Positions 25,276-39,600 of a stretch of DNA of 64,000 bases are shown in pieces. Below the pieces are notes generated by a model. It saw nothing but the letters and a program-made list of their open reading frames with translations, was not told the DNA's origin and ran no database searches. Origin of the DNA: Channa striata. Taxonomy: Eukaryota > Chordata > Actinopteri > Anabantiformes > Channidae. The position numbers and the translations under genes are program-made. Position 1 is the stretch's first letter. Every line of letters begins with the position of its first letter. The stretch is taken from NCBI GenBank assembly GCA_033026295.1, contig CM065184.1, positions 5,936,001 through 6,000,000 of the forward strand, written 5' to 3'.

Positions 25276-28200
25276 GGGTTATTTTATAGTGTGGAGTCAG
25301 TGTCTGAGTGGTAGACTCCCTCCTTGGCTGGCTGGGTCCCAGCAGCAGCACAGCATTCACTTTGTACTCAGAGGAGGAAGATGAAAGCAGTGCTGGGTCA
25401 ACTAGGGATGGAAGGGGAGGGGGAGGAAAGGCAGATGTGGGGGGGCTTCATTTGACAGACAGCCGGATCACTTTGGTTTCGGATGCCGGCTGGGTATGAC
25501 TGTTACCATTCAGCGAGAACTCGTGTGGTTTAGCAAACATTCAAAAATTACATACTGGCTTTAAAAGTTGCACTGATTCCCTCTGATCATTTGAAATCAC
25601 AATCCTGGGGCACAAAAGCCAAACTATGTGTTTCTGTTCGACCCTCTGTGGTGCATTCACTGCTGCAGGGAAAACCATTCCACCTGCCGGCAGATAGGTA
25701 GGTGGGTGTGTATTTTAGTTACGTCGGTGCGCCGACGCTCGTTGGAAAGGCAGTAAAAGTCACTGCGGGTGGTGGATGACTGAGATGGACATGCTTGTTG
25801 TTTTAATAGAATATCAGAGGCCTGAGGCACTAAACTCTGGATGGAGGGCTGTAGTGAAGATTAAGTGTCATTATTGAGAGGAAGGCATGGTGTAACACTC
25901 CAAGATGCATACAGGCATGGGCTTGATACCTGTGTCAGATTGGTGCGATACGAGTTCTCCCCTCCAGGAATGATTACTTTATCTGGAGGACCATAAAGCA
26001 TTGAGGAGGTAAAAACAGTGCAGACTGTGGCAATAAATATAGCTGACACCAGGATTAAAGGTGTCACACATTGAATTTTTTATTTATTTTAATATTTGTT
26101 CACTCTTCCTGTATTGTGCCATTAGCATTGCATTGGCTGTCTTATTTAGTTTGATTGATGGTGCTGTTTACTGCTCACAGCCCCATCAGGACAGTTTCAT
26201 TTCATAGTACACAAGCTGGATGATGCACAAGTCATTAGTTGATGCTAAGAAACCCAGTGTCAGTTCTGGCTGTCCCTGTCCTCGTGGATTAAAGACTCTT
26301 TTGTTTTTCAGAAGGACTGTAAACACATCTTCTTCAAAACGTTGCTCAATAAAGAGGTTTTGGAAATAAGGAAAGAGCTGAAAATTTCATCGCTGTAAGC
26401 TAAAGAGTTCAGTGGTCCAGTTTGTAGAGCCCAGGAAACGGCAGGAAGCTGCATTTATGCAAGATCAGAAAATCTGCACTTGCTCCGCCTGCTCCTATGT
26501 ACTGGAGAAACTCTGTGTTCTGAGGAACATATTTGTGTGAGCTGGTGTTCTCGCTAATGACCAAAATGTTCAGCACCTTTTTGAGATGTTTGACAGCTGA
26601 ACTGCACCACTTTAAAGCGAATGAATCCAAAATCCCAAGTAACCTAAAAATCACTACTATAAATATGAGGACACAAATAGTCCATTACCCTCTGACAGCT
26701 GCCGAACACTCAGGTCTCATAGCTTTCTCTCTGCTGATTCTCACTGTTTGACCTATTATGGACCGTTTTAACACCCTCTACTTTCTACAGTCTGTCTGAT
26801 TTCAGGTGCCACTTTTGTGATCCAATGTTACAAGACCATTTCATACTGGTGGAATGTTTTATTTCATCATTCATTTTATGACACCTGAGATAATTTCATG
26901 AAATGAATGATTATAAACAATTGTTTAGGAAATTGCTGAAAAATTACTGAAAAAGTTTAAATAGTATTTAAAAAAAAGTATAATCCCAAATGCTTTTTTT
27001 CCTGTAAATGAAAGTTTGTTTACTATGCAGACAAGCTTTTAGGAGCAGTGATATTTGTGAATCACATCAAACTTTAATTTTCATAACTTAAAAGGCAGCA
27101 CCATTTGATTAACAGACCAGAGCTATGCATCAAACTGTAATCAATCCCAAAATGCACATGCATGATGTTATGGAGGCAATCGTGGCAAAACTAGATTGTC
27201 AGACAATGTCACATGTGCCACCAAGGACACTGCCTTTGTTTTCTTTGTTTCCTGCCTTTGTATTCTAATTTATTTCTTAAAAGGAGACAGGGTCTTTTTA
27301 TACTTGCTGCCTTTCAGTGGTTATCAGGGCTTCTGATCAGGCTGAGTGTATGTCACACATTGAAAGGGTCAATACTCCTCACGCTACAACAGAACATGTT
27401 TTTGTACCCTGACTGACACTAATTCACCACACGTGTAGCTGGTTTTAAGTGTATACATGTCTTAATGGGAACATGTCTGCAGGGAATGATAACTAATGCT
27501 CTACAAAAGCGATTAGGAAATTTTAATGTATGAGGTAAACTGGGATATAAAAATCTAATTGAGAATTGTATTAAATACAATATAAAATACACACCACATT
27601 CAAGAGTCTAAAACAGCACAAGTTTACAGAACTTATTGACTTTATACATGTAGATTTATGAAATTGCGATACAAAAGCAAACTGTGTCTGCATGTTAATA
27701 TGAGATACTTCAATGATAAAAAGCGTCTGGCTACTGGCACATGTCGCATTTCAGATTTGAAATGTACTAACATTTTCATTTGTTTCTCCACATCTATGTT
27801 GGACACCTCACAGTTGATGGTCAGTTAAAAACAGGAGGGTTTTTTTGTCATCAAAGGATTCGGCTTTTATCCTGCTCAGCTATTTTTATGTACGGGTACA
27901 TTTTCTCTTTTCATTTATTCCTCTCAACCTGTCACATGAAAGGACACAGTCTTTTTCTTCACTTAAGTTTCTGGTGTCTAATTTCTGAATGATGCACTAG
28001 TCTGGGGGTTAGAGTGTAACTTTGATATCGAATACAATTCGATATTTGCTTTCTATTAAGAGGTTTCTCATGATATACTATCTCATGTTATATTTATTCT
28101 CCTCTACCGCTTCTGCTTTTGTTTTTTGTCTGTCCAATTGGTTTTCTATTCCGTCTTATGTGCAAGACGACATACTGTACTTGGTCCATGGGTAACTTAT

Positions 28201-31200
28201 GCTTCAAGACACACAATCCTGTTAGAAATTGGCAAAGCAATGTCCATCTGATGCCAATCAAAATATTACAGTCTGTTCACTGATATAATGAGCAATAGAC
28301 TTAATGCAGCTCATAATGAGGGTTGTTTATATGTATACCTGGTGCCGTATGTATTGGAACGATGCCACGTTGGTTAAGCACACAAATGTGTTTACACAGT
28401 TTTACAGATTTGTGTGTGTGCGGATGAGCTTTTATGCAGAAATGTTTGATCTTCAGCAGCAAGGCACGGATACTATCGTGTCAAAGCGATGGGCTTTACT
28501 AATACGAGCCAACAGTCTGATCAGGAGTCAGCAGGTGTTCTGCGTAAAGAAAACTGACGTCTGCTTGGGACCATCCATCAGAGCTAAATGGCAGATGGTC
28601 TTCTCTGTGGCCAGGCAGGAAGTGCACTAACACAATCGCTGCAGAAACACAGGGAGCACTCTACCTGCTGATAATCCACTTACACACAGACAAAGCTGCT
28701 TTAATCTGCCCACTCCTCCCCTGCACATCCCCCGCCACACTGCAAGGCCAGGCTCCATGCTGGAGAATCACCATTGATCCACAGCACACATGCCATGCAC
28801 GCAGGCCGAGTGTTGAAAGGCCATGTTAGGATGAATGCCCAAACCACTCTTTTACCGTACAGTATGTGACAGGAGGATCCTGGACAATAAACGCAAACAC
28901 TTAGAAAAAATTACTAATTTCATACAGTGGATAAGGTATAATTATTATTATAAATTTTACGTTTTCACTGTTTTTATCCAACAAATCACTTATTCTATCC
29001 TGTCAATGTAGTTTAAGCTTTTTAAGCTGATTAATTAAATGGTACATTTGATGACAGCTGATAGTTGCATGTTAATTAAAATGTGTGCTTTGAGTAAATC
29101 ATGTGGGTCTTAAATGTTCTGTCTTTATGAGGCAAGATACACTTCACACATGCAAATCCAAACAATGTATTAATTCCAACAACTGTCGACCGTTTAATAT
29201 GTCTTTATCTGTATACCACAAGTAACACAATGCACATACCTGTAGATTACATACAGTTCAGTGCAAATGAAGACCAGCTCACTGTGCTGTTGTGGTTAAC
29301 CAGAACAGGTACCTGCACAGTCAGCAGCTACACACCATGTGCAACAAGCTTTGATGCATTGTGAATTCAGACACCTGTCGATCATGACCAGCATTTAATT
29401 TTTTCCATGCAGACCATGTCCATGTGTGATCAGTTTATGCTTTAATAAGTGCAGATTGCCTTTATTTTTGTGTCCAGGTTGCCTGATGGAAAACCCAGAC
29501 TCAGAGGTACATTAGGCAACAGTTTGAAAGCCCTCCAGGGAGAGATTAGACAAGAAGATGAGGTTTGACTGATGTCTTTTGCCAAGTTGTTCACACTGAT
29601 TGGGTTTCATTCAACAACATAGACTTATTAACGTGCAGGAAGATATAATGTCACACTGTCACAAAAAAGGGGCAGCCACTGAAAAGCATACTGTTTTTTT
29701 TCTGTATCCCAGGGTGCAGAGCTGTACCTGCTTATAAACGCATCTGTTTAACAGGTTGAATAACGAGTTGTCCTCTTTTCTAAGGCGTGAACACTGGAGC
29801 TCTACAGGGAGTAAATGTAAGAACGGAGTAAGAGGGAGAAGGAATGAACAATTAGTGTGTCGAGTGGTGGAACTGTTCCACAACGAGGCAGAGGCGAGGG
29901 GGGTAGGGAGCCATGAAAGAGGCCAGGTGCAATTTTGCATCCTTCCTGTCAGAGAGCTTAAAAGCAAAGCAGAGGAAGAGTGTTTAGCTCCAAGGGACGC
30001 ATGCGGAATGCTGACCACAGGTTGGATAAATCGACTATTCAAAGAGTGTCTGTTCCATGTGCCCTATCGGGTAAGAGAGGTATCCGCCAAGTGAAAACTG
30101 CTGCCATCGTCTTCTGAGGTGCTTGGAATACCGACAAGAAAAATCCGTCTAGAGGATGAGAAATGACCTTGATCACACCCACTGTGATACTCTGACAAGG
30201 CTGCATGCTAGTTAGAGGAGGATTTTGGTACTTAATATGATGACATTGTTTAAAGAACATTTCCTCACATCTTTAGCGACTAAACTGGTGTGTTATGTCA
30301 TACGTCTTTATTACCGATCCCTCCACCTTTGTTTTTGTTCTGCTGCGATCACTCCTGCTCTATTTGCACTGCAATTCATAAAACAAATCAATATAAATTA
30401 CATTTATAGCATGCAATAAATGTGAAAGTGCTGCCATGTCTGACCATTGCAATTCTCTGGTCCCAGATGCTGCAAAACCCTGCAGATTTTGCAAGCAACA
30501 TTTGTATGCCTAAGGGAAATATGTTTTGTGTTGTATTCACCTATTATATAAAGATTTGATTGTCTTAAATATTCAACTATAACAGTACTGCCTGGATATG
30601 ATTAAAACAACCCACAGATGGTGGGATCTGAAAAGTGGTAACATGGGAAGATCAGAGGAAAGGGTGAAGGTAACTGGTGAGTCAGACTGGATCTTAGTGA
30701 TCCAATTACTCTAAGGCGAGACAATCGTTTCCGTTATGATCTATATCTTCATCAGTTAAAGCTGTCCTGGGTTTATTTCTATATATGCTTTGCATTGAAT
30801 TATTCTAAAAAAAAGCTAATATGTGTCACAATTAGAAAAGTTCTTTATATTATTTCTCATTAAAACTGTATCGCACTTGAAGACATTAAATCTCTCTGCT
30901 AGCCACTATGCAATTGCCATGAACTTGAGTAAAGGCTAAAATTTAATGGTCTTTTAATTTCTGATTGCCTGTCTCTTTGATTGGTCTTAAGTGCTAGCCA
31001 ATCTCCATTCGTTGGTTATTACTATGGGAACTTGTCAGACTGTTTAATTGGTTCTATTAGTGGACTTTTTCTTGAACAGACTTCCTGTTTCTCCCAAGGG
31101 CAGCAGGTGTCAAAAGAACAACACTGTAGTCTCCTGATGGAAGGAGAACTGTTCCAAATTACAATCATTAAGTCAATTCAAACAGAATGGACACTTACAT

Positions 31201-34200
31201 AATTATGTGTGATTGAAGAACAAGTTTAAAATTGGTTTAAAAAGACCAAGTCAAACTCACTGCCACGATGGAGGTTTAATTGTGCACTCAAGCTGGCAAA
31301 AGATTTCTTACTTGTCCCTTGAATGACAAAGAAGCAGAATTTGCCTTTTAATCATCACACCACTTTAAAATGGAAGTAGTATCTTCTTTTTTTTCCATTC
31401 AGAGACCACAAGATGTCCTTGCTTGGTCCTTTTCTGAAGCAGAGCAAAGTCCCTCAAGAGAATTCATGGTGTTTGACCATCATTGATTGGGTGGTCTGGC
31501 ACTAACATCTCATTGGTCTGCAGAGATGAGTGCCAGGTTTAATAACCACACGCTGCTCTTATATTAATAGTGTCTCTTTGCTTGTCACAAGTATGCAAAA
31601 AAATTGTCAGTCTTCATTGACATTTTTGCTCCAAAGTCAATATTAGTCACATGCAGCACTCACTCACTCAAAAGTACAGAACAGGTCTTGTGGGAAAACA
31701 TAAAAAGCAAGGACACAATGTTGCCTTCTAAGGCAGCTGAACTGCTCTAAAAACAACAACAGCAAAAGGAAAAAAAAAAGCTTTTCTCCTTCCTAACAAT
31801 CTTGGTTGAAAAATAGAAAATACTTGTACTCTCTACAAAAGAAATGTCAGTTTCATGGCACTCAACAACTGGAAAAAAGAAGAGACCGACAGATTAGTTG
31901 CACCAAGTGAGAAAGTATGCCTGCTCACACAGCTGCTTACCCTCAGACTCACACTCCGTATGTCTACTGATCAGTTTGGAGACCTAAACCAGCTCACCAT
32001 TGGGGACTGACAAAGCTGAGGACACAATCACATATCAAACACTGAAGGACATGTACATCCAGCCTTATTGTATCTCATTAGGCTCTTATTCTGGACACCA
32101 AATGTACTGATGTCAGTGGGTGACCATGGTTGCCTTTGAAGGACTTTTCTCTCAAATTGCTTTCAAGTCTGACATATTGAAAGCTTGTAGTTAGAAGGGA
32201 TGAACTGTGTATTATTACACAAAGGGGACATACAGATTAATGACCGAATTGACCTGAAGTAAGACCATGGCAAACCCTCATAGATCTAAACCTTTAAGAG
32301 CGCATTTGTCAGAGAAATGCTGCTAAAGCCCGTGAGTAACGAGGAAACAACAGATCTACAAAGTCATAGTATGTTTTAGTGACTGAGTACATACAAAGAG
32401 CACATCACATCCTCTGCAGGCAGAGCAGATGGACACATACAGCAGGAGGACAGTCCATGTGGCATGTTGGGAGTGTGAGTAGCACAGTAAGTACATATAC
32501 TGTAGGAATCACTGCCAGATATGGTCACTACTGAAAAGAAACTACACTGTCCCTTCAAAAAAGTCTTTAGCAGCAAGTCCAGTCCTTTTGGATTTATTTG
32601 TGGTGAACTGGAGGTGATTAAGCCCCCAGCAGTCCACAAAGTTTTCCATGCTGTATGTTCTAGCTGCAAATGCATCCTACAACATCAGAGAACGCCTGAA
32701 GATATCCTTACTCGGTTGTATCTAAAGTCTGAAGTTTACATGGTGAACAGGTAAATTGGGTCTCCTGAAGAGCACCTGTGTCACAGACTGTCGTGACAGA
32801 CACAACAGCTTGTGTTTGTCAATGCAATGTCTCCGCTGTCAAAGACAAAGATGTGACACTATTCAAGTGCCATTTGGTACCAGATTTAATGAGCAGAAAA
32901 AGATGAGGGTTGTTTTTCCCGGAGAAATTGATGTGTCCGTGGATGTTCTTTCGGGCTCTCAAATAAATAAATGGCCAGACAAATGCTGCCTGACTTGGGA
33001 ACGTGCTGCTACCTGGCTCCACAGTTAGACGCCCAAAGTGAGATTAATCACTGCTGCTGAGAGGGATGATACTCTTTGTTTCTGTTAATTTATGGTCTAT
33101 TTACGGTACAATCAACATCATGCCTTCCGTGTACTGTATGTACTAACCACCACTAATCACCAGCAGCTCCTCAGGCACCTCTTTAGCAAATTTTCACATC
33201 AACAACAAGATGTTATATACATAAACAAATGTCAGGGGTAATATATTGTTGCGTCTGTGAAAGAAAAGGTAATTGCAGCTGTCATTCTGTCTTCCTTCTT
33301 TCTATATATTGTCAGATGCACAGCATCCTGTCATTCAACCCTACAGGATTTATCAAACACAAGGAAAGAACTAGTTTCTGTTCAAGTAAGATACAAAGAC
33401 AAGGGCAGAAGAGTGTGACAGACAAAAAGTAGTTTATATGGAATGGGCTTGGCGTGGGGAGAGACAGCTAATACAGCTGTTAGCCAGGAGGCCCAGCAGA
33501 GGATCAAAGTGAACAGCAACTCCTCTTAGCCAGGTCTGATCTGGGAACAGGATAGTCAAGCACAGTTCTCCCTGCAGTGTTCTCCCTGCACATGACTCAT
33601 GGTATGGTGAATATTGCATGGCAGGCGTCACGAAGCTGACAGTAGTGCAGGCCAGGGGCCCGCTCTGATAGACAGAAGAAAGTGTGAATCGAGAACTGTT
33701 GGGGCATTAGTATTCCTGGGGATGTCTCTGTAGTGTATGTGAAGACACACATATGAGCCCATACAGTATAAACCCATGCTGTAGACACAAAACTTTGTTT
33801 CATTCCTGGCATTAGAAGGCAGCATCCCCCAAGACCTATTAATGTGCTTCTATTGAAAGCAGAGCAGAGTTTGAACATTGTATTAAAAAAAAAGCCATAT
33901 TTATCAGTTTAATAGTCTGGTTACCTACCACAGTATGTCACTGTCCCACACATTTTCACATTTATTTAGCACAGAGCCTGTATAAAAACATGAAAATGTT
34001 ATTGTTGGTCTTCCAATAGTTTGGAGGGTAGCATTCAGCATTGTGTGTGATGTGACAGGCTCTCTGGAGAGGCCGAATCATGTAGTCTTATTATAGAGGT
34101 GGCAAATCAAGTGTACCAAAACCCTCCCCTCCAGCCCTACTTTCTCAAGGTTATTTTCAAAGATAGCTCATGTCTTAGTACAGTACTGCATGTGGGTTGG

Positions 34201-34880
34201 GCTTTAAGTAAGCCCTGCCACCAGAGACATGGTGTAACCCTACGCAGGAAAAATAAGGGGGCTTCAGAGGCCACAAAGAGACAGGGGTGTAACTAATTTA
34301 AACCCTTGGGAGGCCCGGCTGGGTGCTGGCCTTTGTCCTGGCAGAATTAAGTAAGGCCACTTAAGTTCTGGGTGCATTTTGCTTCACACACAGTAAAAGT
34401 GCTGTCAACTTGCATGTCGGCATTAAAGCACTTTAAGTTAATGAGATGTCTGCTTTCTCCACGCAAGTACGAACGCTGTGAGAAACCCTAGAGACAACAG
34501 CGATCGTGTCGTGCCTAGAAGCACAAAACACACATACATCAAATCAGAATTGTCACTTTCCACAGTGAAATATGATTATGGGCTCCAGAGAGACATGTAC
34601 CTTCTGTCACTGATACTGCAGTTGTCCCACAGTATATCCATCGACATCGTGACTAGCTCTCCTTTCACTTGCAGTTCACTTCACTTGACTTTTTACAGTT
34701 TATCAAATTCAAAGAGACAGATCTTTGCAAACAACCTGCCCATTCTACTTTTATTTTGTTAATTCAGCAGCATGCATCAGCTATATCGCTTAATAAACAC
34801 AGTCACATTTTCTATTTTTAAACATATGGTACTGTGGACATGAAAAGGAATGCAACACTGCATTACTAGCATTGATTTCT

Positions 34881-34898
34881 TTTGTTGTTGTTGTTGTT
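34881..34898. repeat. (TTG)n microsatellite
   Basis: TTTGTTGTTGTTGTTGTT, a short trinucleotide tract in the gene desert. Confidence 0.9.
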
Positions 34899-35284
34899 TC
34901 ATGGTGCAGTATAATGAGCTACCTTCAGTCAAGTCCTGTCACCATACATTATTTTCTGACCACACCAAAAGGAAGCTGTGCTGCCTTTCAGGCATTTTAA
35001 ATGCATCAGCATCTATGACTATATGCAGACAGGTTGAAAACAGGGACAGAGTGCAAACCACTTGCACTTTATTTTCTTTGTTCATCTGTGCTATTTTATG
35101 TCCGGTGATTATGCTCATCAAGCTCATTACAAGAAAGAGCTATTTCAGAGGAAAAAATTGAAAAAATATAGCACCCAATGATAAGATGTGTATTGCAATG
35201 TTTCAACTTGTCTTGATTTCCTATAGACTGAACTTGCCCTCAATCTTAAACATCTGTCTGCCAGGTTTAGTGTATAATCATAGA

Positions 35285-36180
35285 CCCAAGTAAATCAAGA
35301 GGCAGGAAGTGAGGGTAAACAGGGGCTTGAGGCGTCAAAATAATAGAACTCTGGGCATGGATACCTAAAAAAAAAAATCACTGCAAAAGGAGGTCAAAAT
35401 CCAAACAGACAAAACTAAATATAGTGCCTAAAAACAAGATGTCCTAGGTGATCTAGGGAAACTAGATATGCTGACAAGAAATAACACATGAGCTAAACAT
35501 AAATTTTACCAAAGATTACATGGAACATAACATGAAACTAAAACACGACAAGAGAAATAATACAAAAGGGTGAATGAAACTAAACATAAACAAGAAAACT
35601 GGAGTATAACTCCAGCCAGAAGAGAAAATCTCTGTCAAGTGGCCAACACAGAAGATAGAACTGGTGAGTGGAGTGCAAAGTAAAGCATAAAAGAGGCAAG
35701 GATTTCTGGGAGTGGAGCTGGGCATGATTCACAGAGAACTAACAGGGGCAAGAAGAAATGAACAAAGGGTGTGCACATTCAGCAAACAACAGAAGCAGGA
35801 AGACACAATATGCTAAAAACGGTGCATTCAAACATGTTGGTGGCTACAGAAAAACAAAAGGTGTACAACAGACAAAGGCTAAACAAGAGCCGGGGTAACA
35901 ATAAATCAGAGGGGCGCAAATACATGGAACGAGCATAGAATGGGATAAACAAATATAATACGGGAAAAACCAAACCTCAGACCAAAAGCTCAGGCAACAA
36001 AGTCCAAAATCAAAAGCAGGTGGAAACCCGGAAGCTAGAAGTACATGAGGACTGAATGAACAAGAAACAGGTGAGCGGCTGCAGGAGTGAAGAAGAGCAA
36101 TAGGGTAAAGGGAGAGACAGAGAAAGAGAAAGGATGCAAGCTAGAAAGGGAGGACAGGGGCAACAGAGACCAAAGACAGA
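35285..36180. repeat. T-poor, strand-asymmetric tract; probable interspersed repeat
   Basis: About 900 bases on the + strand consist mostly of A, G and C with few T, starting after TTTAGTGTATAATCATAG and ending at about GACCAAAGACAG. The edges are abrupt and both flanks are ordinary AT-rich DNA. The composition resembles the body of unclassified fish interspersed repeats. No protein or terminal repeat was recognised, so the element class is unknown. Confidence 0.4.
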
Positions 36181-36484
36181 TCTATGTCTTTTGCATGCTT
36201 ATTATCAGTCAGCAGTGACATAAATCTATATTTAATAAACAAGTCTTGTTCACTCTCTAATTTCTCAATAATAGTAGCTTCTCTTCATTTCTTTCTTTCC
36301 TTTCTTAAGAAATTACTGGAGTGATTAAATTCCAATACTTGAGAGCTAGCAGACCAAATACAAATATGGCCTAGACAAAGGTGACTGCATTAGCGTGTTA
36401 TCTATGCAAGCCATTCCTGCTTGCCAAATCTAAATTATTAAGGGTATGACTTCCTTTACTTTTTACTTTTTGTTTTTTCTACAG

Positions 36485-36661
36485 AGAGAAACTTCTCCTA
36501 AAATATGTGAATACATTAAAACAGACGGTATCTTGAGTTCAGATGTTATATAACTCTTACATAAAGGACAAAACCAAACTATACAGCTTCAAGATTGCAG
36601 CAGCGCAGCCCTTCACATCGGCCAATCTCGCCTGAGGCTGAGCTCAGGAAACATCCAGATG
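36485..36661 (+). ncRNA. candidate orphan non-coding exon
   Basis: A long pyrimidine run ending TTTTTTCTACAG is followed 177 bases later by the consensus donor AGATG|GTAAGT. The right half is less AT-rich than its surroundings. All frames contain stops, so if real it is a non-coding or untranslated exon, for example of a lncRNA or a distal sptlc3 leader. It is based on splice signals only. Confidence 0.25.
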
Positions 36662-39600
36662 GTAAGTCTCCTCTGTCTGTCTCTATACTTCTCCCTGTTT
36701 GACTTCCGACTGCAGTCTACATTCTATGTTGTCTGTCTTGCTTAATAATGGTGCTACATGTACGTGGACAATTTCAATGCCAGTGAAAATAACTGCTGTA
36801 ATAAAATAATCAGACTAACAAAATTGTGCAATGGCATAAAGTGTGAAAAACTGACATCTCCCTCTATGTTTGTATTTACATTCATGGGCCAAGTTCACAA
36901 CCAATTTCACTCTAAAAACAAAGGACCCTCTTCACTCATGGAAAAGGATATAACTTACAATTCACACATTACTTCCACAATCTTAAAAATAACATTATAA
37001 AATATGTTAATATATTCGGTATGACATACCACGTTAAAACAAATGGCTCATACAGATTACCTAATGAATTATGCAAAGTGAAAGAAGTAACAATGAAAGA
37101 GGCTGAGATGCACAAGTCCCGTGGTTAATACATAAATGCGTTGAAGACTTGTGCTATGTTTTGCAGCAGATGCTCTGGCCTCTTCACATGTACCCACTAA
37201 GCAGGAGTAAAGGATCGTCATCCAGGCAGGTAATTGGCTGCTGTTTACACTGCCGTTGGCATGCCCCTCCTCCCCTGCTTGACACATCTGTAGTGTTCAT
37301 TAGAGCCGAGGAGCTCTGTGCTACACGACGTTCTCAAATCTGGCCTCTCAGGCTGTTCAAGTTCCAATTTTAATCACCACACAAGTTCTCTGTGCTCACA
37401 TTCATATTGGAAAAAAAAATCTAACCTACGAGTTAAATACACCTTTGGAGTGGTCTTACAAAAGTAAAGTTATAGTAAATTTATAACCATGTGAGATATT
37501 GTGCTGTTTATAGCCAACCCATTCGCATAATCACAAGACGGCTCAGGGCCTTTTTTTTTTTTTATGTTCATAGCTTCGTTAATATGCAAATAGCAGAATT
37601 GGGATCTGTATATTGAAGACAGAAACAAAAGAAAATTGAAATGTGAAGAAAATGGAAAATCGCTTCACAGAGGGAGGAGTTTAAAAAGGTCTTAACCCAG
37701 GTGCTCAAAAGGCAGATGGAGGAACAGCTGAATCAAGCCCAGGGAAATAGACTTGTCATCAGCTCCCACCTCAAATTTTTCATTAAAACCCTGAGACAGA
37801 CAATCCGAGGGAGAAGGCAGACGTAAACACTAACAACAGTTCGTGAAAGGAAAATCAAAATGCAAAAAGGTTTTAGGCAGGGTGATTTGCCTCCAAAATC
37901 CAAGGCATAATAGATTAAATCACAGAATTATGTGCATGCCAACCTCGCTATTAATTACTGATTTCAGAGCATATTAATTATACAACCACAGTCTATGTGT
38001 GTGTGCAGTCATTTGAGGGGAGAGATGAGTACTCATTATCTTTATTAAGGAGTCAGCATATTATTCAGCAAATGCACTTCTTAACGAAACAATATAAGAT
38101 CTCATGATGAAGCCAGTACGACAATCCCTCATGGCTTTTCAACAATGCAGACCGTGTTGTTTTTTCTATAGACACAGCAGCAGGCAATGAGATGCCCTCT
38201 GCCTGTAAGAGTTTTGTTTTAACTGTTGGTGGAAACAGCAAAGTACAATTACGTCCTCACTGTACTTACCTGATTATCTATTCTATTTCAGTGAAGTAGT
38301 TTTAATTATGGCTACTTTGGAGTAGAAAGTATAGATATTTGATATTCATAAGTCAAAGTTATTTAAAACATTTCAAAATAAAGCACTTTTTTGGTTAATG
38401 AAAACTAATCAACAACGAGACAGGAATCACCTGAATTCACCAAACCAATCAGCAAAACTAATCCCAAAACATCCCCACAGATTGGATGCATCTTAAACTC
38501 CAAATCCATATTTTCCAAACCACCAATATCACTCTCTGATCTCTAAAATACACATACAGTACTAAGTTTAGAACGGACCTCTCCAGCTTCAGTGCAAACA
38601 AATCAATTTTTACATTTGCATGTTCTAATTTCTGGGCACTAATGCAAACATTGTGAAATGCTCAACTATAAAAAACAAACATAAAGCAGCACTTGACCAC
38701 AGAAAAGAACAGGGACAAAAAAAATGTCAAGTTGAACTTAAGTAGACATGTCAGTGTGATATTTGTACTTAAGTATAGTTTCTGAGTAATTTAGTAGTAA
38801 TTCTGAGAATTGCTAAGCAATCTCACTGTTTGTTGATGTATGTACGAGGGACAGTCAACTATGTACCTCTATTTCAATATATCAGAAGATGTATTGTCCT
38901 ATCTGTCATACTTAATGCAGTTTATCTTGACCTAATTTTTTAAGCTGACCTACTGTATGTGGTTATTATCACCAAAAGCTTTTAGGCAACATATCAGAAG
39001 GAATATAAAAAGGGCAATAAAAATTTAATGCAGCAAAAAAAAGAAAAAGAAAAAACATTGACGAAAAAGTCTCAAATGGAAAGGTAAGCTGGCAACAGGA
39101 TTGAGCCGTCAATCAACAATCAATGTTTGGACACGTTTGTCAAACCCTTAGAGCAAATGTAATTTTTGTATGAGAACTCTTCAGTGAACATATGATTTGT
39201 GCTGACAGCGGCACAAAGTGCACAGAGTGCACTGGACGCGCTGAGCAGCAACACACACTCCTGTCACCTCCACCCATCACCTATCCACCACTCGCTTTAT
39301 CAACAAGTCAACTGTAAAACTGAGAGAAATGTGTGCTGCAATTTGGAGTTGAATATTGTGTTTATGATACTGTACCATGGATATAAGAATTTAATTTCTT
39401 AAGCTTTGTTTACAAATGTACAAAAAATTCTTTGACCCATTGGTTTAATTTGGAGATTGCCTTACATGTTGCAATTGAGGGTTTTTTTGGTGAAATATGG
39501 TGGTTTGTAGGCTACATATGTAAACCTTATTATAGACTGTACATACAGTTTAATAAATGAGGTCTGCAGTGTTACTGGTTTCAGGATTTAGAAAAAGACT

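Larger units (their letters stand above)
24665..35280. other. gene desert, middle part
   Basis: Non-coding. Noted items are GA-rich simple sequence at 25207-25275, G-rich runs near 25405-25445, a hairpin at 28025-28045, a short duplicated GTTCTCCCTGCA near 33564-33592, and a TTG repeat at 34881. Confidence 0.6.

Noticed and set aside
24812..25360. 182-codon ORF on the minus strand
   Set aside because: It is antisense to GA-rich simple sequence, giving Ser/Leu-rich low-complexity protein, with no domain and no splice context.
29756..30094. Overlapping ORFs of 112 and 127 codons on opposite strands
   Set aside because: Both strands are open over the same stretch, neither protein has a known domain, and no flanking splice or polyadenylation signal fits.
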